DNA of 64,000 nucleotides from Thermoguttaceae bacterium. Its GTDB lineage: Bacteria > Planctomycetota > Planctomycetia > Pirellulales > Thermoguttaceae. The translations under genes were made by a program, and so were the position numbers. The notes beneath the pieces were generated by a model. The model ran no database searches and was not told the origin of the DNA. It worked only from the letters and a program-made list of their open reading frames with translations. Shown here in pieces: positions 18,514 through 28,580 of the stretch. The stretch's first letter is position 1; every line of letters begins with the position of its first letter. Where the stretch lies: assembly GCA_025060325.1 (NCBI GenBank), contig JANXBW010000006.1, positions 124,001-188,000 on the forward strand, in the 5' to 3' direction.

Positions 18514-19650
18514 ATGGTATCTCAGACGGTAAAACCCGCGTTGCTGTTGACATTTTGGGAGGTCTTCTCCTGCGGGTATTTGCCGCGAGCGAGGTGGGAA
18601 GGTTTTTTGTTGATAACTGCCGCCGCTCTGGCAATAGCTGCCAGTTTCTCTGGCAATGCGGAGGCACAGAGGACTTCGCCATCTGAGGATGTGGAACTGG
18701 AAATGCGGGCGGGGCTATTAATTACTCCGGCGGCGGAGCGGGCCATTCAACGGGGGCTTGAGTACCTCGCCCGGCAGCAGCTACCGGACGGCTCGTTTGG
18801 CTCAGGAGCTTATCGCGGCAATGTGGCTATCGCAGGACTTGCCGGCATGGCTTTTCTTGCTTCCGGAAGTACTCCGGGCAGAGGCCCGTATGGCCGGAAC
18901 ATCTCGCGGGTAATTGACTATCTACTTGCCCACACCGATCAAAGTGGGTTTATCTGCTACGCCCCGGCGGCAAGTCATGGACCGATGTACGGCCACGGGT
19001 TTGCTACATTGTTCCTGGCGGAATGTTACGGAATGGACCCACGACCGGAGCTGGGCGCTGTCCTCCGCAAAGCCGTGCAACTGATTGTTGACACACAAAA
19101 TGACGAAGGCGGGTGGCGGTATCAACCGCGGCGGGCTGATGCCGACATCTCCGTCACCGTTTGCGAGATTATGGCACTTCGTGCTGCCCGCAATGCGGGG
19201 ATCTTTGTGCCTAAGGAGACCGTCGATCGCTGCGTGGAATATCTCCGCCGTTGTCAAAACCCGGACGGGGGATTCGCCTATCAGCCACAGGTCGGGGAAA
19301 GTGCCTTTGCCCGATCGGCAGCGGGCCTGGTTGGCTTCTTCTGTGCCGGGATCTACGAAGGTCCGGAAATCCAACGGGCCGCCGACTATCTGATGCGATT
19401 TCTCCCGAAGCCGGGGCAATTCCAACCGGATCCTCCTTACTACGAATACGGCCATTACTACGCCGTGCAAGCGATGTGGATTTTGGGTGGCTCCTATTGG
19501 CAGCGTTGGTATCCGGCAGTGCGCGATGATCTTATAGCCCGGCAACGGGAAGGATACTGGCGTTCGCCCCTGTCCAATGAATACGCCACCGCCATGGCCC
19601 TTTTAGTTTTACAGATGCCTAACAATATGCTGCCGATCTTCCAGCGATAG
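18514..19650 (+). CDS. Secreted prenyltransferase/squalene-oxidase repeat protein
   Basis: The 378-residue protein has an N-terminal signal segment (FLLITAAALAIAASFSG, likely cut after AEA). The rest is built of alpha/alpha-toroid repeats of the prenyltransferase/squalene-cyclase type: LEYLARQQLPDGSFG, VQLIVDTQNDEGGWRY, VEYLRRCQNPDGGFAY. These Gly-Gly-Trp/Phe units are diagnostic of the fold. The cyclase catalytic DxDD motif is not seen, so enzymatic cyclisation is unlikely. Start chosen at ATG 18514; an earlier in-frame start at 18475 adds 13 unlikely residues. It is one of three helical-toroid proteins within 7.5 kb. Such proteins are frequent but uncharacterised in planctomycetes. Confidence 0.85.
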   Translation: MVSQTVKPALLLTFWEVFSCGYLPRARWEGFLLITAAALAIAASFSGNAEAQRTSPSEDVELEMRAGLLITPAAERAIQRGLEYLARQQLPDGSFGSGAYRGNVAIAGLAGMAFLASGSTPGRGPYGRNISRVIDYLLAHTDQSGFICYAPAASHGPMYGHGFATLFLAECYGMDPRPELGAVLRKAVQLIVDTQNDEGGWRYQPRRADADISVTVCEIMALRAARNAGIFVPKETVDRCVEYLRRCQNPDGGFAYQPQVGESAFARSAAGLVGFFCAGIYEGPEIQRAADYLMRFLPKPGQFQPDPPYYEYGHYYAVQAMWILGGSYWQRWYPAVRDDLIARQREGYWRSPLSNEYATAMALLVLQMPNNMLPIFQR

Positions 19651-19833
19651 GCCCTGGTAGCCACCAGGCGGGCATAATTTATGTTGACACAGTTGACAAA
19701 AGCGCTAATGAATGTCCTGAGCTTGTTGAGTTTAGGAATAGGGTTGCCTCGCCCGACTGAGCGATGCCGCCCGGGATGTTCCGCTCGGAGGAACATCTCG
19801 CCATGCGCTTGGCTAGCGGACCGAGCGCCCACG

Positions 19834-21090
19834 ATGAAAAGGGGTGTAAACAGTCGAGCTTCCTTGCTTTTTAGGATCACTCTCGGTTGGGTGTTGGTGG
19901 GCGTTGTTGGGCCGCTTGGTTGTATACCAAACCTCTTCGGTAATGAGCTTCTTTTAGTCGACGGCCGGCGGTACGTGGGTGAGCTTGCTTCCGCCCATGA
20001 GGATGGTCGACTGGAGTTCCTGGCGGATCTTGCGCCCCTTGAAGTCCGAATGGAGGAAGTTGTTATTTGGGGGAGATTGCCTGACATCCAGTCCCCGGCG
20101 ATTGTGATTCTTGCCGATGGGTCACTTCTAGCCGTTACTGGCATTCAGATTGCCGAGGAGCGGGCTTATCTCCGCGGCGTCCACCTAGCGGAAGCCGTTC
20201 TTCCCCTCGATCTTCTAGCCGGCGTCGTCCTTATGCCACCGGGAGATAAAGAGAGAAAAGACCGCCTCCTTGATCGGATTTTGTTTGCCGACATCAACAA
20301 CGATCAGATCCTGCTTGCTAACGGGGACCGGATCTCCGGTGTGGTCCTTCGCTTGGACGACAAGATTTGTCTTGTGGAGATCGAGGGCGGCACAGCGCCG
20401 GTACCGCGAGAAAACGTAGTGGCCATTACTTTTCAACCGGCCTTGCGGGCAGGGGTGACTAAGCCGATTACCGCAGCCCAAGACGCGGTCGGAATCGGCG
20501 AGCGGCCCGATCGAATCCTTGTGGGCCTGCTAGATGGGTCACTTCTTTGCTGCGAAAAGCTCCGGACGGCGGCGCAAGGCATGGAATTTACGCTTGTTTT
20601 CGGGGTTAGCTTATCGGCTAAAGCGGGATCAGTGGTTTTGTTGGAGCCACTCGGGGGGCCGGTCGTGTACATTTCGGATCTTGAGCCGGCCGAGTATGAA
20701 CATCGCCCCTTTTTGGGGATTAAGCGCGAGCTGGGAAGGGATCGCTCGGTGCTCGGCAGCCGACTGCGGAAGGGGGGGCGAGTATTCCCTAAGGGGCTGG
20801 GCATGCAAAGTTGGACAATCGTTAAGTATTCATTGGCCAAGAAGTTCCGGCGATTTGAAAGCTTGATTGGTCTTGACGATTTGGCTGGCGAGCGTGGCAG
20901 CGTGGAGTTCGTGGTGCGACTGGACGGGCGGGAGGCCTTCCGCAGTGGCATTATCCGGGGCAATGATCCGGCCCGGCCTGTGAGCCTCGATGTGACTGGA
21001 GTTAACGAACTTGAGCTTGTCGTCGAATATGCAGACCGCGCGCACGAATGCGACTTTGCCAATTGGTTTCTCGCCCGAGTAATTCCTTGA
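19834..21090 (+). CDS. Secreted NPCBM-domain protein
   Basis: About 418 residues with an N-terminal signal segment (FRITLGWVLVGVVGPLG). The N-terminal two thirds are beta-rich and contain repeated VDGRRYVGEL-, ADGSLLAVTG-, ANGDRISGVVL- and LDGSLLCCEKL-like units, which look like one motif repeated about four times. The C-terminal third (about residues 280-418) matches an NPCBM-type carbohydrate-binding module: GGRVFPKGLGMQSWTIVKY, FRRFESLIGLDDLAGERGSV and DFANWFLARV. Start chosen at ATG 19834 because the signal sequence follows directly; the open frame reaches back to 19681. It sits 183 bases after the toroid protein. A role in binding surface polysaccharide is inferred. Confidence 0.78.
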   Translation: MKRGVNSRASLLFRITLGWVLVGVVGPLGCIPNLFGNELLLVDGRRYVGELASAHEDGRLEFLADLAPLEVRMEEVVIWGRLPDIQSPAIVILADGSLLAVTGIQIAEERAYLRGVHLAEAVLPLDLLAGVVLMPPGDKERKDRLLDRILFADINNDQILLANGDRISGVVLRLDDKICLVEIEGGTAPVPRENVVAITFQPALRAGVTKPITAAQDAVGIGERPDRILVGLLDGSLLCCEKLRTAAQGMEFTLVFGVSLSAKAGSVVLLEPLGGPVVYISDLEPAEYEHRPFLGIKRELGRDRSVLGSRLRKGGRVFPKGLGMQSWTIVKYSLAKKFRRFESLIGLDDLAGERGSVEFVVRLDGREAFRSGIIRGNDPARPVSLDVTGVNELELVVEYADRAHECDFANWFLARVIP

Positions 21091-21539
21091 AATCCAGGTT
21101 TAGAAAGCTCACGTTTGGTTTTTGGAAGGCCCGAGTTCGGCGTGGCCCGTTGCGGTTGACGGTCGGTTCTTTCTCAAATCCTCCTTAAGAGCGTCTCGGC
21201 TCATTCGGCGGGGGTGTAAGCCGGAGCCACGAAGGGGGATTCCCGGTAGGTAACTTTTTCCGGTGGATTTCTCCACAGGCTTATAACTAGCCGGCAAAGG
21301 TTTTTAGCCTGGGTTCCAGAGCGTTAGCCTTTTCACCCCGGACCTTCAATTGGGATCACGCAATTGCCCTTCTAGAGGATTTTGGGTAAGTTTTGTGTTG
21401 GAAAATGTCGTACCACCCCGGCCGCTAGGTCGGCGAGAGTTCTGCAAGCCGTTGGCAATATCGCCCCCTTTTGGAAAACCGGGCAAGGCAGCGACGCGGG
21501 AAGCTTTTGACACAAGCCACGGTAGCGTAGGGCTGACTT
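21091..21539. other. Gap with no recognised gene
   Basis: Nothing coding is supported. The sequence CAGGCTTATAAC near 21277 recurs as AGGCTTATAAC near 26187, each ahead of a gene-sized region, and TATAAC could serve as a -10 element; no clear -35 was found. Further evidence is lacking. Confidence 0.35.
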
Positions 21540-23216
21540 ATGAGCGAGGGATCTACTTCGCGCCCCAAGTCGGGGGGCCAGCAGCCCCAGCAAGCTAAGT
21601 CCCCACTTGCAGCCCGGGTGCAAAAGGCAGCCGATCGTGCCTCGTCGGTTTCTGCACCAAGCGGTGCGACAGCACCTAGAGCGGCAGGCTCCTCAGTGGC
21701 CTCGGTAGTGGCGCCTGCAGCGGCGGAGCAGGTAGCAGTACCAATCGCAGCCCCCGAGAGGGAGCCGGGTCGACTGGCTCGCTTGGTCCACCAGCTCCTC
21801 CGGCAGACCCCTAGCTGGCTCGTCAGCATGGTCCTTCATACTGTGATGCTTTTGGTGTTGGCACTTTTAACGTTACCGCCTCCGCCAAGTGACGAACTTC
21901 GCCAGCTAGTCGTGGCTCCGGGGGAAGAAGAGCCGGTCGAAATGATCGAAACACTGGAGGAGGCTCCGGAAGAAATTAACGTGGAGGTGGCCGAAGCCGT
22001 CTTCGAGACTGCTGTGCCGCAGCAGATGGATGTGTCTCCCATGGATCAGATGGAAGCGGCGGCGGTTTCGGTACAGTTAAGCGACTTCGGCCTGGAGCAT
22101 GCACCGCGGAGCGATGTGTTGGGACAAATCGGGGCCTTTAGCGGCAATGCGTTCGAAGGTCGGGGGGCCGGGAAGGCTCGCCTCTTGGCGGAGGCGGGTG
22201 GCACCGAAGGAAGCGAGCAGGCTGTCGCCCTGGCCTTGGAGTGGTTGGCGGCACACCAGTTGCCAGATGGAAGTTGGTGCTTCGACCAACGAGCTGTGCC
22301 GAACTGTCGCGGCCAGTGTCGCCACCCGGGAGATTTGACCAACGCACGGATCGGGGCGACGGCCCTGGCCCTTCTCCCCTTCTTGGGGGCTGGTCAAACT
22401 CATCGGCAGGGGAAGTATCGTAACCAGGTTCAGGCCGGGCTTTACTTCCTGGTCAACCAAATGAAAGTAGGGCCGGAAGGCGGAAACCTCCACGAGCCGG
22501 GTGGCAATATGTATTCCCACGGCTTGGCATCGATCGCTTTGTGCGAGGCTTATGCCATGACGAGGGACCGGGGCCTATTTGGCCCGGCTCAGCAGGCCCT
22601 GAACTTTATTTGCTACGCCCAGGACCCAGTTGGCGGGGGGTGGCGCTACCAGCCTCGCCAGCCGGGTGATACCTCCGTGGTGGGCTGGCAACTGATGGCC
22701 CTCAAAAGCGGCCATATGGCTTATCTTCGGGTTCCGCCCATTACTATTCAGCGGGCTGTCCGGTTCCTGGATTCGGTCCAGGCAAACGACGGCGCCAATT
22801 ACGGGTATACAAGTCCGGGCCAAGGCCCCGGCACTACTGCGGTCGGGCTTCTGTGCCGAATGTACCTCGGCTGGCCGAAGGATCATCCCGCGTTGGAACG
22901 GGGCGTTCGCTGGCTGGCAGAGCGGGGGCCATCGAAAACCGATATGTACTACAACTACTACGCCACCCAGGTCCTCCGCCACCTAGAAGGGGATCTGTGG
23001 AAAAAGTGGAATGCACAAATGCGCGACTGGTTAGTTAGTACACAAGCTAAGGAAGGTCACGAACGTGGCAGCTGGTGGGTCGACGGCGGTCACCAAACCG
23101 AACGGGGTGGCCGATTGTACGTCACCTGTATGGCCGCCATGATCCTCGAGGTCTACTATCGCCACATGCCCATCTATCGTAAACAAAGCGTGGAAGAATC
23201 CTTCCCCTTGGACTAA
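21540..23216 (+). CDS. Membrane-anchored prenyltransferase-repeat protein
   Basis: This 558-residue protein has three parts. Residues 1 to about 85 are low-complexity Ala/Pro/Ser-rich. Residues about 93-112 form one membrane segment (WLVSMVLHTVMLLVLALLTL), followed by an acidic Glu/Pro stretch that recalls TonB-like linkers. From about 225 on come alpha/alpha-toroid repeats: LEWLAAHQLPDGSWCFD, LNFICYAQDPVGGGWRY, VRFLDSVQANDGANYGY, with YNYYATQVLRHLEGDLW near the end. A Cys pair (VPNCRGQCRHPG) sits in the first repeat. The toroid is probably on the outer side of the cytoplasmic membrane. Function unknown; the family is common in planctomycetes next to ExbB/ExbD genes, which are not visible here. 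Confidence 0.85.
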   Translation: MSEGSTSRPKSGGQQPQQAKSPLAARVQKAADRASSVSAPSGATAPRAAGSSVASVVAPAAAEQVAVPIAAPEREPGRLARLVHQLLRQTPSWLVSMVLHTVMLLVLALLTLPPPPSDELRQLVVAPGEEEPVEMIETLEEAPEEINVEVAEAVFETAVPQQMDVSPMDQMEAAAVSVQLSDFGLEHAPRSDVLGQIGAFSGNAFEGRGAGKARLLAEAGGTEGSEQAVALALEWLAAHQLPDGSWCFDQRAVPNCRGQCRHPGDLTNARIGATALALLPFLGAGQTHRQGKYRNQVQAGLYFLVNQMKVGPEGGNLHEPGGNMYSHGLASIALCEAYAMTRDRGLFGPAQQALNFICYAQDPVGGGWRYQPRQPGDTSVVGWQLMALKSGHMAYLRVPPITIQRAVRFLDSVQANDGANYGYTSPGQGPGTTAVGLLCRMYLGWPKDHPALERGVRWLAERGPSKTDMYYNYYATQVLRHLEGDLWKKWNAQMRDWLVSTQAKEGHERGSWWVDGGHQTERGGRLYVTCMAAMILEVYYRHMPIYRKQSVEESFPLD

Positions 23217-24804
23217 CAGACGCTTTTCAGCCCTTTTAGGAGACCGTCTTAGAATCCTGTCCCCCGACGCGCTTTTTCTTGAGTGGCAGCTCATTCCGCG
23301 TTTCGCGCCCCCCTTTCTACACTTTGTGTGTGCGCTTTCACACAAGCCTTCGCGGTGTTGAGGACAACCCCTAAAGACACCAGACCCCGAATGATTCGGG
23401 CGGGGAGCCACGTTCCGCCATGAGCTGAAACCCCGTCTCGACCGCGCAAGCTGCGCCAAATTGCTGCTGGTCTCATTCGCTCCCCCATGAGCGGCTACTC
23501 CCGAAAGGATCAGACGAGCCCGTTCGATCTGGTTTAAGCTATTCCGCTCGATTTCGAAGGTAGTTTCGAAGAACCGCGCGTTAGGTGAACTGAAGGTACC
23601 GTGGCAGGTCGCCTGGGCCAGAGAAGGCCCATCCCGCACAGTGCCTGGAAAATAACTCAAAGGCGCCGGTAATGGCCCGCGCGGCCGCCGGTTGGGCGCC
23701 CCGAGAGGATCAGACCAGCACCGACGGGGAGCTCCACCCCTCCCTAGTCACTCCACTGATACTCCCCCGGTTCTTAAGACAATTTCTGGGTGGGAGTGTA
23801 TGGCCGGCGCTCTAGTACTCGGATGGCATGTTGAGACGTTACCTCTTATTGAGTTTACCTCAGTAAGATTTCTTAAGTCTCCCAATAACGCTACGCTCCG
23901 GGACATATCCAGGGACACTTGGTCAGATTTAAACCAACGTTGCGAACGGCACGAAGTCGGTAGAAGTGGGCGGCCCTAGGTGATTCCCGTCGGTTCGCTG
24001 CTACCGGCCCGTGGAAGTCGTTTTCCAAGCCTTTGGCGTGGGCACTCCGTTGTTTGAGTCAACGCGTGGGTGCGACGGGCAACCGGAAACCCAAGAAAGA
24101 ATGTGTTGGCGCCAGGAGTAACTGCCCGCCAGCACCGATCCGACTTGCCGCAATTCGAGCCACCCACTCGGACTGCGTGGATAAACTCTGAACTTGAAGC
24201 GTTTCCGCCCGATGTCCGAGCTTAGGAGATTGAGGGACCAAACTGAAGAGATCTCGCCCACCCGCTTTTGCCGTGCAACCCTTCCTTACCCCGCTAACCA
24301 GCCGCCGCCTTCATGCCTTCCCACCGCGTGAAACCTCAATTTGCACCAGGTTTTGCCCCCAACGGAGATGCTCGTCGTGTGGGGGCGTTTAACCAATGGG
24401 GGCGGCCCCGGCATGCGGGTGTGGTTTGCGAAAGCACTTGGCGTATGCAAATTTCCGTTTATTGCGGGATCCGGTGGCCGCAGTTCGGGACGTTTTGTGG
24501 GGCCCAGTGGGGCCGGTCATTCTGCCGGAGCTAGTCCCGTCGAAGATTTCGCCTATCGTTTGAGCCGATTCGGTATCTCGCGTATCCTCCGGCTGAGGTT
24601 CCAGGGCAGGTTACGTGATGGGCGACGCTGGGAATTGGGATAGTCGCCTTGTTGAAGAGTGACAAGCGGTGGTGGGGGTAAGCCGTCCTCGGCTGGATCG
24701 GGTGGAATTTAGTTTTCCACAATTTTTGGGGTGACGAGTTCTTTTTATTCTCGCGGCATTGGGCCTGGGCTTTGTTTGCTGTTTTCGTATTTGGACTCAA
24801 GGCG
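23217..24804. other. 1.6 kb gap with possible decayed genes
   Basis: No intact gene. A minus-strand transposase-like remnant is listed separately (23291-23578). A second minus-strand frame at 24001-24261 (with WLELRQVGSVLAGSYSWRQ) looks weakly coding but has no family. The rest shows only overlapping short frames. The region 24660-24780 ahead of the next gene is more AT-rich and may hold its promoter. Confidence 0.4.
23291..23578 (-). pseudogene. Possible IS630-type transposase N-terminal remnant
   Basis: One minus-strand frame reads EIERNSLNQIERARLILSG, and about 75 bases on, another frame reads RIIRGLVSLGVVLNTAKA. In order these recall the N terminus of IS630-family transposases, where a (Q/R)-x-RARI(L)L helix is followed by a helix-turn-helix, a Trp-Arg pair and a GL-x-GL segment. 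A Trp-Arg (SSWRN) lies between them. Several frameshifts would be needed, and no terminal repeats or catalytic DDE part was found. This is inference from pattern only. Confidence 0.25.
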
Positions 24805-25959
24805 ATGCGTAGTTGGCAGCAGGCTGCTGTGGTCGTTTTCGTGGCAATCGCACACCTGGTGGGTTTGTATAACCTTTTGGTTGCGGCAACCGAAAGGGCA
24901 GCTTATCTAGAAAGACCGCTGCCGGAGAAGCGGTTCTTCCTTTTCGGGATGGGCCTAAGGGACAAGTACGTCCACCGGGACGGCATGCTCGTTGCCCTTG
25001 AAACCGGGCAAGCGGTTAGTCAATGGCAACTCGATGTTGACGAAATCATCCTTGCAGAGTACACGGTAAAGATCAAAACCAAACAGGGGGCAAGCTTTAC
25101 CATTGTCGAAGACGAGCAAGCTGTGTGGCTAAGCGAGCCTGGCAGGGAGCGGACCGCTTTGCCCGGGACGCAGCATCCGCTTCGGCTGCCGCGGTTTGAG
25201 GATCATCCGCAGGCTGAGCTGCTTCGCATTTTGCATCATGAAGTGCTTATCGGTGTCACGCGGCAAGGGCCGGTGCCCAATCCCTTAGTGTACCGGAAAC
25301 CGTGGTATCGCGATGCGGCTGTGATGGCCATGGTTTTGAAAGTGACGGGCAATCTTGATCAGATTCGTGATTGGATTCTTTCCCTGCGGGAGCCCTACGA
25401 TTTTAACAACGGAGTCCCCGAGCCGGACAATCTTGGTCAGGCTTTGTTTTTGATCTCGCTTGTGGCGGACAAATCCCACCCGCTTGTTCCCATCATTTTA
25501 GAGGAAGCCGAACGACGGGCGGTCCGTAAAGATGGCGTGAAGTACTTGGAGGGCCTGACGGATGGCGCCCGACACCCAGTTTATCAGACGAAGTGGCTCA
25601 AATTTGGGCTAAAGGCATTAGGGCTTCCTGACGATTGGACTATCCCAGCCGTTGCCGATAGCTACAGTGCTCTTTTCTGGATGGACTTTAAAGATCAACA
25701 TGTTCGGGGACATGATGCAGCCGACCGGAGGCGATATCCTTACCTTGCCTGGGCATGCGCTCACTTTCACGGCACTGAACCAGGACCTTTTTCTGGCCAA
25801 GCCTATCCCCTAACTTGGGAGGCGGAGGCATCGGCAGCGGATTATGCAAAAATGTCCGCGATTAGCCCGGAGTTTGCCGTTCGTCGAGTCGCCGCCCCCC
25901 ACGCTTGGCACGCCGCTGAAGCCTTCCTCTATCTTCTCGAACTTCCGCGTAGGCCCTAA
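24805..25959 (+). CDS. Membrane-anchored helical-barrel protein, function unknown
   Basis: 384 residues with a single N-terminal membrane segment (AAVVVFVAIAHLVGLYNLLVAA). The rest is helical and recalls six-hairpin (alpha/alpha barrel) enzymes: VYRKPWYRDAAVMAMVL, YDFNNGVPEPDNLGQALFLISL and a conserved-looking FWMDFKDQH. The Tyr-Arg-Asp and Asp-Asn-Leu-Gly-Gln elements could line a sugar-binding pocket, but I do not recognise the family and assign no reaction. Start at ATG 24805 with a weak AAGGCG site; TTG 24772 is possible. It is the third helical-toroid-like gene in this stretch, which suggests a shared envelope theme. Confidence 0.7.
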   Translation: MRSWQQAAVVVFVAIAHLVGLYNLLVAATERAAYLERPLPEKRFFLFGMGLRDKYVHRDGMLVALETGQAVSQWQLDVDEIILAEYTVKIKTKQGASFTIVEDEQAVWLSEPGRERTALPGTQHPLRLPRFEDHPQAELLRILHHEVLIGVTRQGPVPNPLVYRKPWYRDAAVMAMVLKVTGNLDQIRDWILSLREPYDFNNGVPEPDNLGQALFLISLVADKSHPLVPIILEEAERRAVRKDGVKYLEGLTDGARHPVYQTKWLKFGLKALGLPDDWTIPAVADSYSALFWMDFKDQHVRGHDAADRRRYPYLAWACAHFHGTEPGPFSGQAYPLTWEAEASAADYAKMSAISPEFAVRRVAAPHAWHAAEAFLYLLELPRRP

Positions 25960-26510
25960 AGATTTTGGCCGGTAACCGGGGGCAATCGGTGAAGAGATCT
26001 CACGTCGAGAGGGGCGCGGGGAACCTTTACGTGGCTAGTCTCGATTTGGGAAAGTGCCCTCTTGAACCTTCCTGAGTCACTCGGCGGGGGCGCCCACCCG
26101 AGCGCACTGGCCGGCCTTTGCCTGCCATGGCATAATCTTCGAGCCGGGTGCCAAAATGCTAAGTTCTAAGAGGGCAGCTATCCTTAGGCTTATAACCGCT
26201 CGAAGTGGACGGAAGCTCCGGACATTGGGCGCTTTCACGGTCACGTCGGGTTTCCCGGCTGGGTTTCCCGGGGTGGCGAGGGATGCGATCCGGATTTGTG
26301 CGGCCGGGTGGCGGTGCTCGGCCAACGGGAAGTCCCTCGCAGCCGGGGGAGAGCGCGGGCCTGTCTTCCGGCGCGTACTTGCGATTAGGTGTCGAGCAGA
26401 TAGTTCAATTGCGATAGAAGAAGTAAAGCATCCCGCCTTCGCGTGAGATTTGTCCCCGGTTTTGGGGTGGCAAGAGGGCGGGAGCGCAGGAACTGCGACG
26501 AGTTGCGCAC
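25960..26510. other. Gap upstream of thrS
   Basis: No gene supported. No T-box, tRNA-like or other leader signature was recognised ahead of thrS. The TTATAAC element near 26191 is a possible -10 box without a convincing -35. Confidence 0.4.
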
Positions 26511-28463
26511 ATGGTCGAGGTAGTCTTGCACCCTGAGGGGGCTAGGGTTCAGATCCGGTCTGGTGCCCGTCTTCGCGACATCCTTCCCCAGTTAGGGGGA
26601 GAGTCGACCGATAGCATTTGGGGGGCCCGCATCGGGGAAGAAATTATCGACCTTCAGACGCCTCTCCGCGTTGAAGCCGGGGCGGCCCTCGAGCTGGTGC
26701 GGGCTGGCGAGGCACCGGCGCTTGAGCTCTTGCGCCACTCTTGCGCGCATGTTATGGCGCGGGCGGTGATGCGGCTGTTCCCGGGGGTGCAGCTGGCGTT
26801 TGGTCCCACCGTTGAAAATGGGTTCTATTACGACTTTTTGACCCCCCGGCCGATTTCGGAGGAAGACTTCCCGGCAATCGAGGCCGAGATGGCCAAGATC
26901 ATAGCCGAGGACGAACCTTTCGAGCGGATCGAACTCCCCCGGGATCAGGCGTTGGAATTGTGTCAAGCCCTTGGGCAGCGCTTCAAGGTTGAGCACATCC
27001 AAGAGGGCCTCCGGGACGAGCCGGTTCTTTCCTTTTACCGTCAGGGGGAATTCATCGACTTATGCGGCGGGCCTCATATCCCCAGTGCAGGAAAAATCCC
27101 GGCCTTCAAACTCCTCTCCGTAGCCGGAGCATACTGGAAAGGAGATGCCTCGCGTGAGCAGCTCCAGCGACTCTATGGCACAGCTTGGTTTAGCCGCCAG
27201 GAGCTGGAGAGCTATCTCCAGCGGCTGGAAGAAGCCAAGAAACGGGATCACCGCGTCCTTGGCCGCCGACTTGAGCTTTTCCTCATCGACCCAGCAGTCG
27301 GGCCGGGGCTTGTGCTGTGGCTTCCAAAAGGGGCGATAATCCGGCGCGAACTAGAGAACTTCATCTATCAGGAGCTTCTCCGTCGGGGCTATCAGCCGGT
27401 GTACACGCCGCATATTGGTCGGGTTTTCCTGTACGAAACTTCTGGCCACTTTCCCTATTATGCCGACAGCCAGTTTCCGCCGATGCAGCTTGCCGACGGG
27501 GAGCGTTACCTGCTTAAGCCGATGAATTGCCCCCACCATGTGATGATCTACAAAAGTAAACCACGAAGTTACCGGGAGTTGCCGCTTCGGCTTGCCGAAT
27601 TAGGCACCGTTTACCGCTTTGAACAATCCGGCGAGTTAAGCGGGATGACCCGGGTCCGCGGCTTCACGCAGGATGATGCCCATATTTTCTGCACAGAAGA
27701 TCAGGTGGCTGAGGAATTCCGCGCCTGCGTGGAGATGACCCAGTATGTGCTCGGTAAGCTGGGTCTTAGCGAGTACCGTGTCCGGCTAGGCTTTCGCGAT
27801 CCGCGAAGCACTAAGTATGTGGGGAGCGACGAAACTTGGGCCAAGGCAGAAAAAGCTTTGGAGGAAGTGTGTCGCCAGATGGGGCTCCCCAATCTGTCGG
27901 TGGAGCGTGGTGAGGCTGCCTTCTACGGACCTAAGGCCGATTTCTTGGTCACCGATTGCATAGGCCGCGAATGGCAACTGGGCACAGTGCAGCTTGATTA
28001 TAATCTGCCCAGTCCGCAGCGGTTTAATCTCCACTACATCGGCGCGGATAATGCCCCGCATCAGCCGGTGATGATTCATCGGGCACCATTTGGCTCGCTG
28101 GAACGGTTTGTGGGGATTTTGATTGAACATTTTGCCGGGGCTTTCCCGCTGTGGCTTTCGCCGGAGCAGGTGCGGGTAATGAGTGTTAGTGAACAAACCG
28201 AAAGTTATGCCCGGGAAGTTGCAGCGAAGCTTTCAGCGGCGGGCTTCCGGGTGCAAGGCGACTATCGGCCGGAAAAGATTTCTTCTAAGATCCGCGATGC
28301 CCAGCTGGAGCAAATACCCTATATGGTCGTGATCGGTCGGCGCGAGGAACAAGATCGCACTGTCTCCGTGCGACACCGCCGTCGCGGAGATCTCGGGGCA
28401 ATGAGCCTGGAGAATTTTGTGGCTCAGCTCCAAGAGGAAATTGCAACGAAGGCCTTGCCTTAG
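26511..28463 (+). CDS. thrS: Threonyl-tRNA synthetase
   Basis: Cytoplasmic class II synthetase that charges tRNA-Thr. The 650 residues cover all four domains: TGS (about 1-62), the editing domain with [16 protein letters not shown] and later FIDLCGGPH, the catalytic core, and a C-terminal anticodon-binding domain ([14 protein letters not shown] onward). Motif 1 and 2 parts are visible as [23 protein letters not shown] in two pieces (zinc Cys in MNCPHH), [20 protein letters not shown], and motif 3-like [19 protein letters not shown]. The length is normal. It is followed by cmk and plsC on the same strand. A 6-bp hairpin (CTTGCC-TTA-GGCAAG, 28454-28468) overlaps the stop codon but has no T-tract. 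Confidence 0.98.
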   Translation: MVEVVLHPEGARVQIRSGARLRDILPQLGGESTDSIWGARIGEEIIDLQTPLRVEAGAALELVRAGEAPALELLRHSCAHVMARAVMRLFPGVQLAFGPTVENGFYYDFLTPRPISEEDFPAIEAEMAKIIAEDEPFERIELPRDQALELCQALGQRFKVEHIQEGLRDEPVLSFYRQGEFIDLCGGPHIPSAGKIPAFKLLSVAGAYWKGDASREQLQRLYGTAWFSRQELESYLQRLEEAKKRDHRVLGRRLELFLIDPAVGPGLVLWLPKGAIIRRELENFIYQELLRRGYQPVYTPHIGRVFLYETSGHFPYYADSQFPPMQLADGERYLLKPMNCPHHVMIYKSKPRSYRELPLRLAELGTVYRFEQSGELSGMTRVRGFTQDDAHIFCTEDQVAEEFRACVEMTQYVLGKLGLSEYRVRLGFRDPRSTKYVGSDETWAKAEKALEEVCRQMGLPNLSVERGEAAFYGPKADFLVTDCIGREWQLGTVQLDYNLPSPQRFNLHYIGADNAPHQPVMIHRAPFGSLERFVGILIEHFAGAFPLWLSPEQVRVMSVSEQTESYAREVAAKLSAAGFRVQGDYRPEKISSKIRDAQLEQIPYMVVIGRREEQDRTVSVRHRRRGDLGAMSLENFVAQLQEEIATKALP

Positions 28464-28580
28464 GCAAGTTGACGAACTTAGGTTCGCAAGGCCAACCCGG
28501 TTGACACACGCCTGCCGGTTTAGTTTCCTCGTAATGCTCCGGAGAAGGCCTTTGGCGATCGGGCTGACAGTGGGCAAGCA

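Noticed and set aside
18922-19545. Minus-strand frame of 207 codons
   Set aside because: Antisense shadow of the prenyltransferase-repeat gene.
20433-21062. Minus-strand frame of 209 codons, Ser/Arg/Pro-rich
   Set aside because: Shadow of the NPCBM protein gene; composition is typical of antisense translation.
25960-26510. T-box or other leader RNA ahead of thrS
   Set aside because: No T-box sequence, specifier stem or terminator pair could be found.
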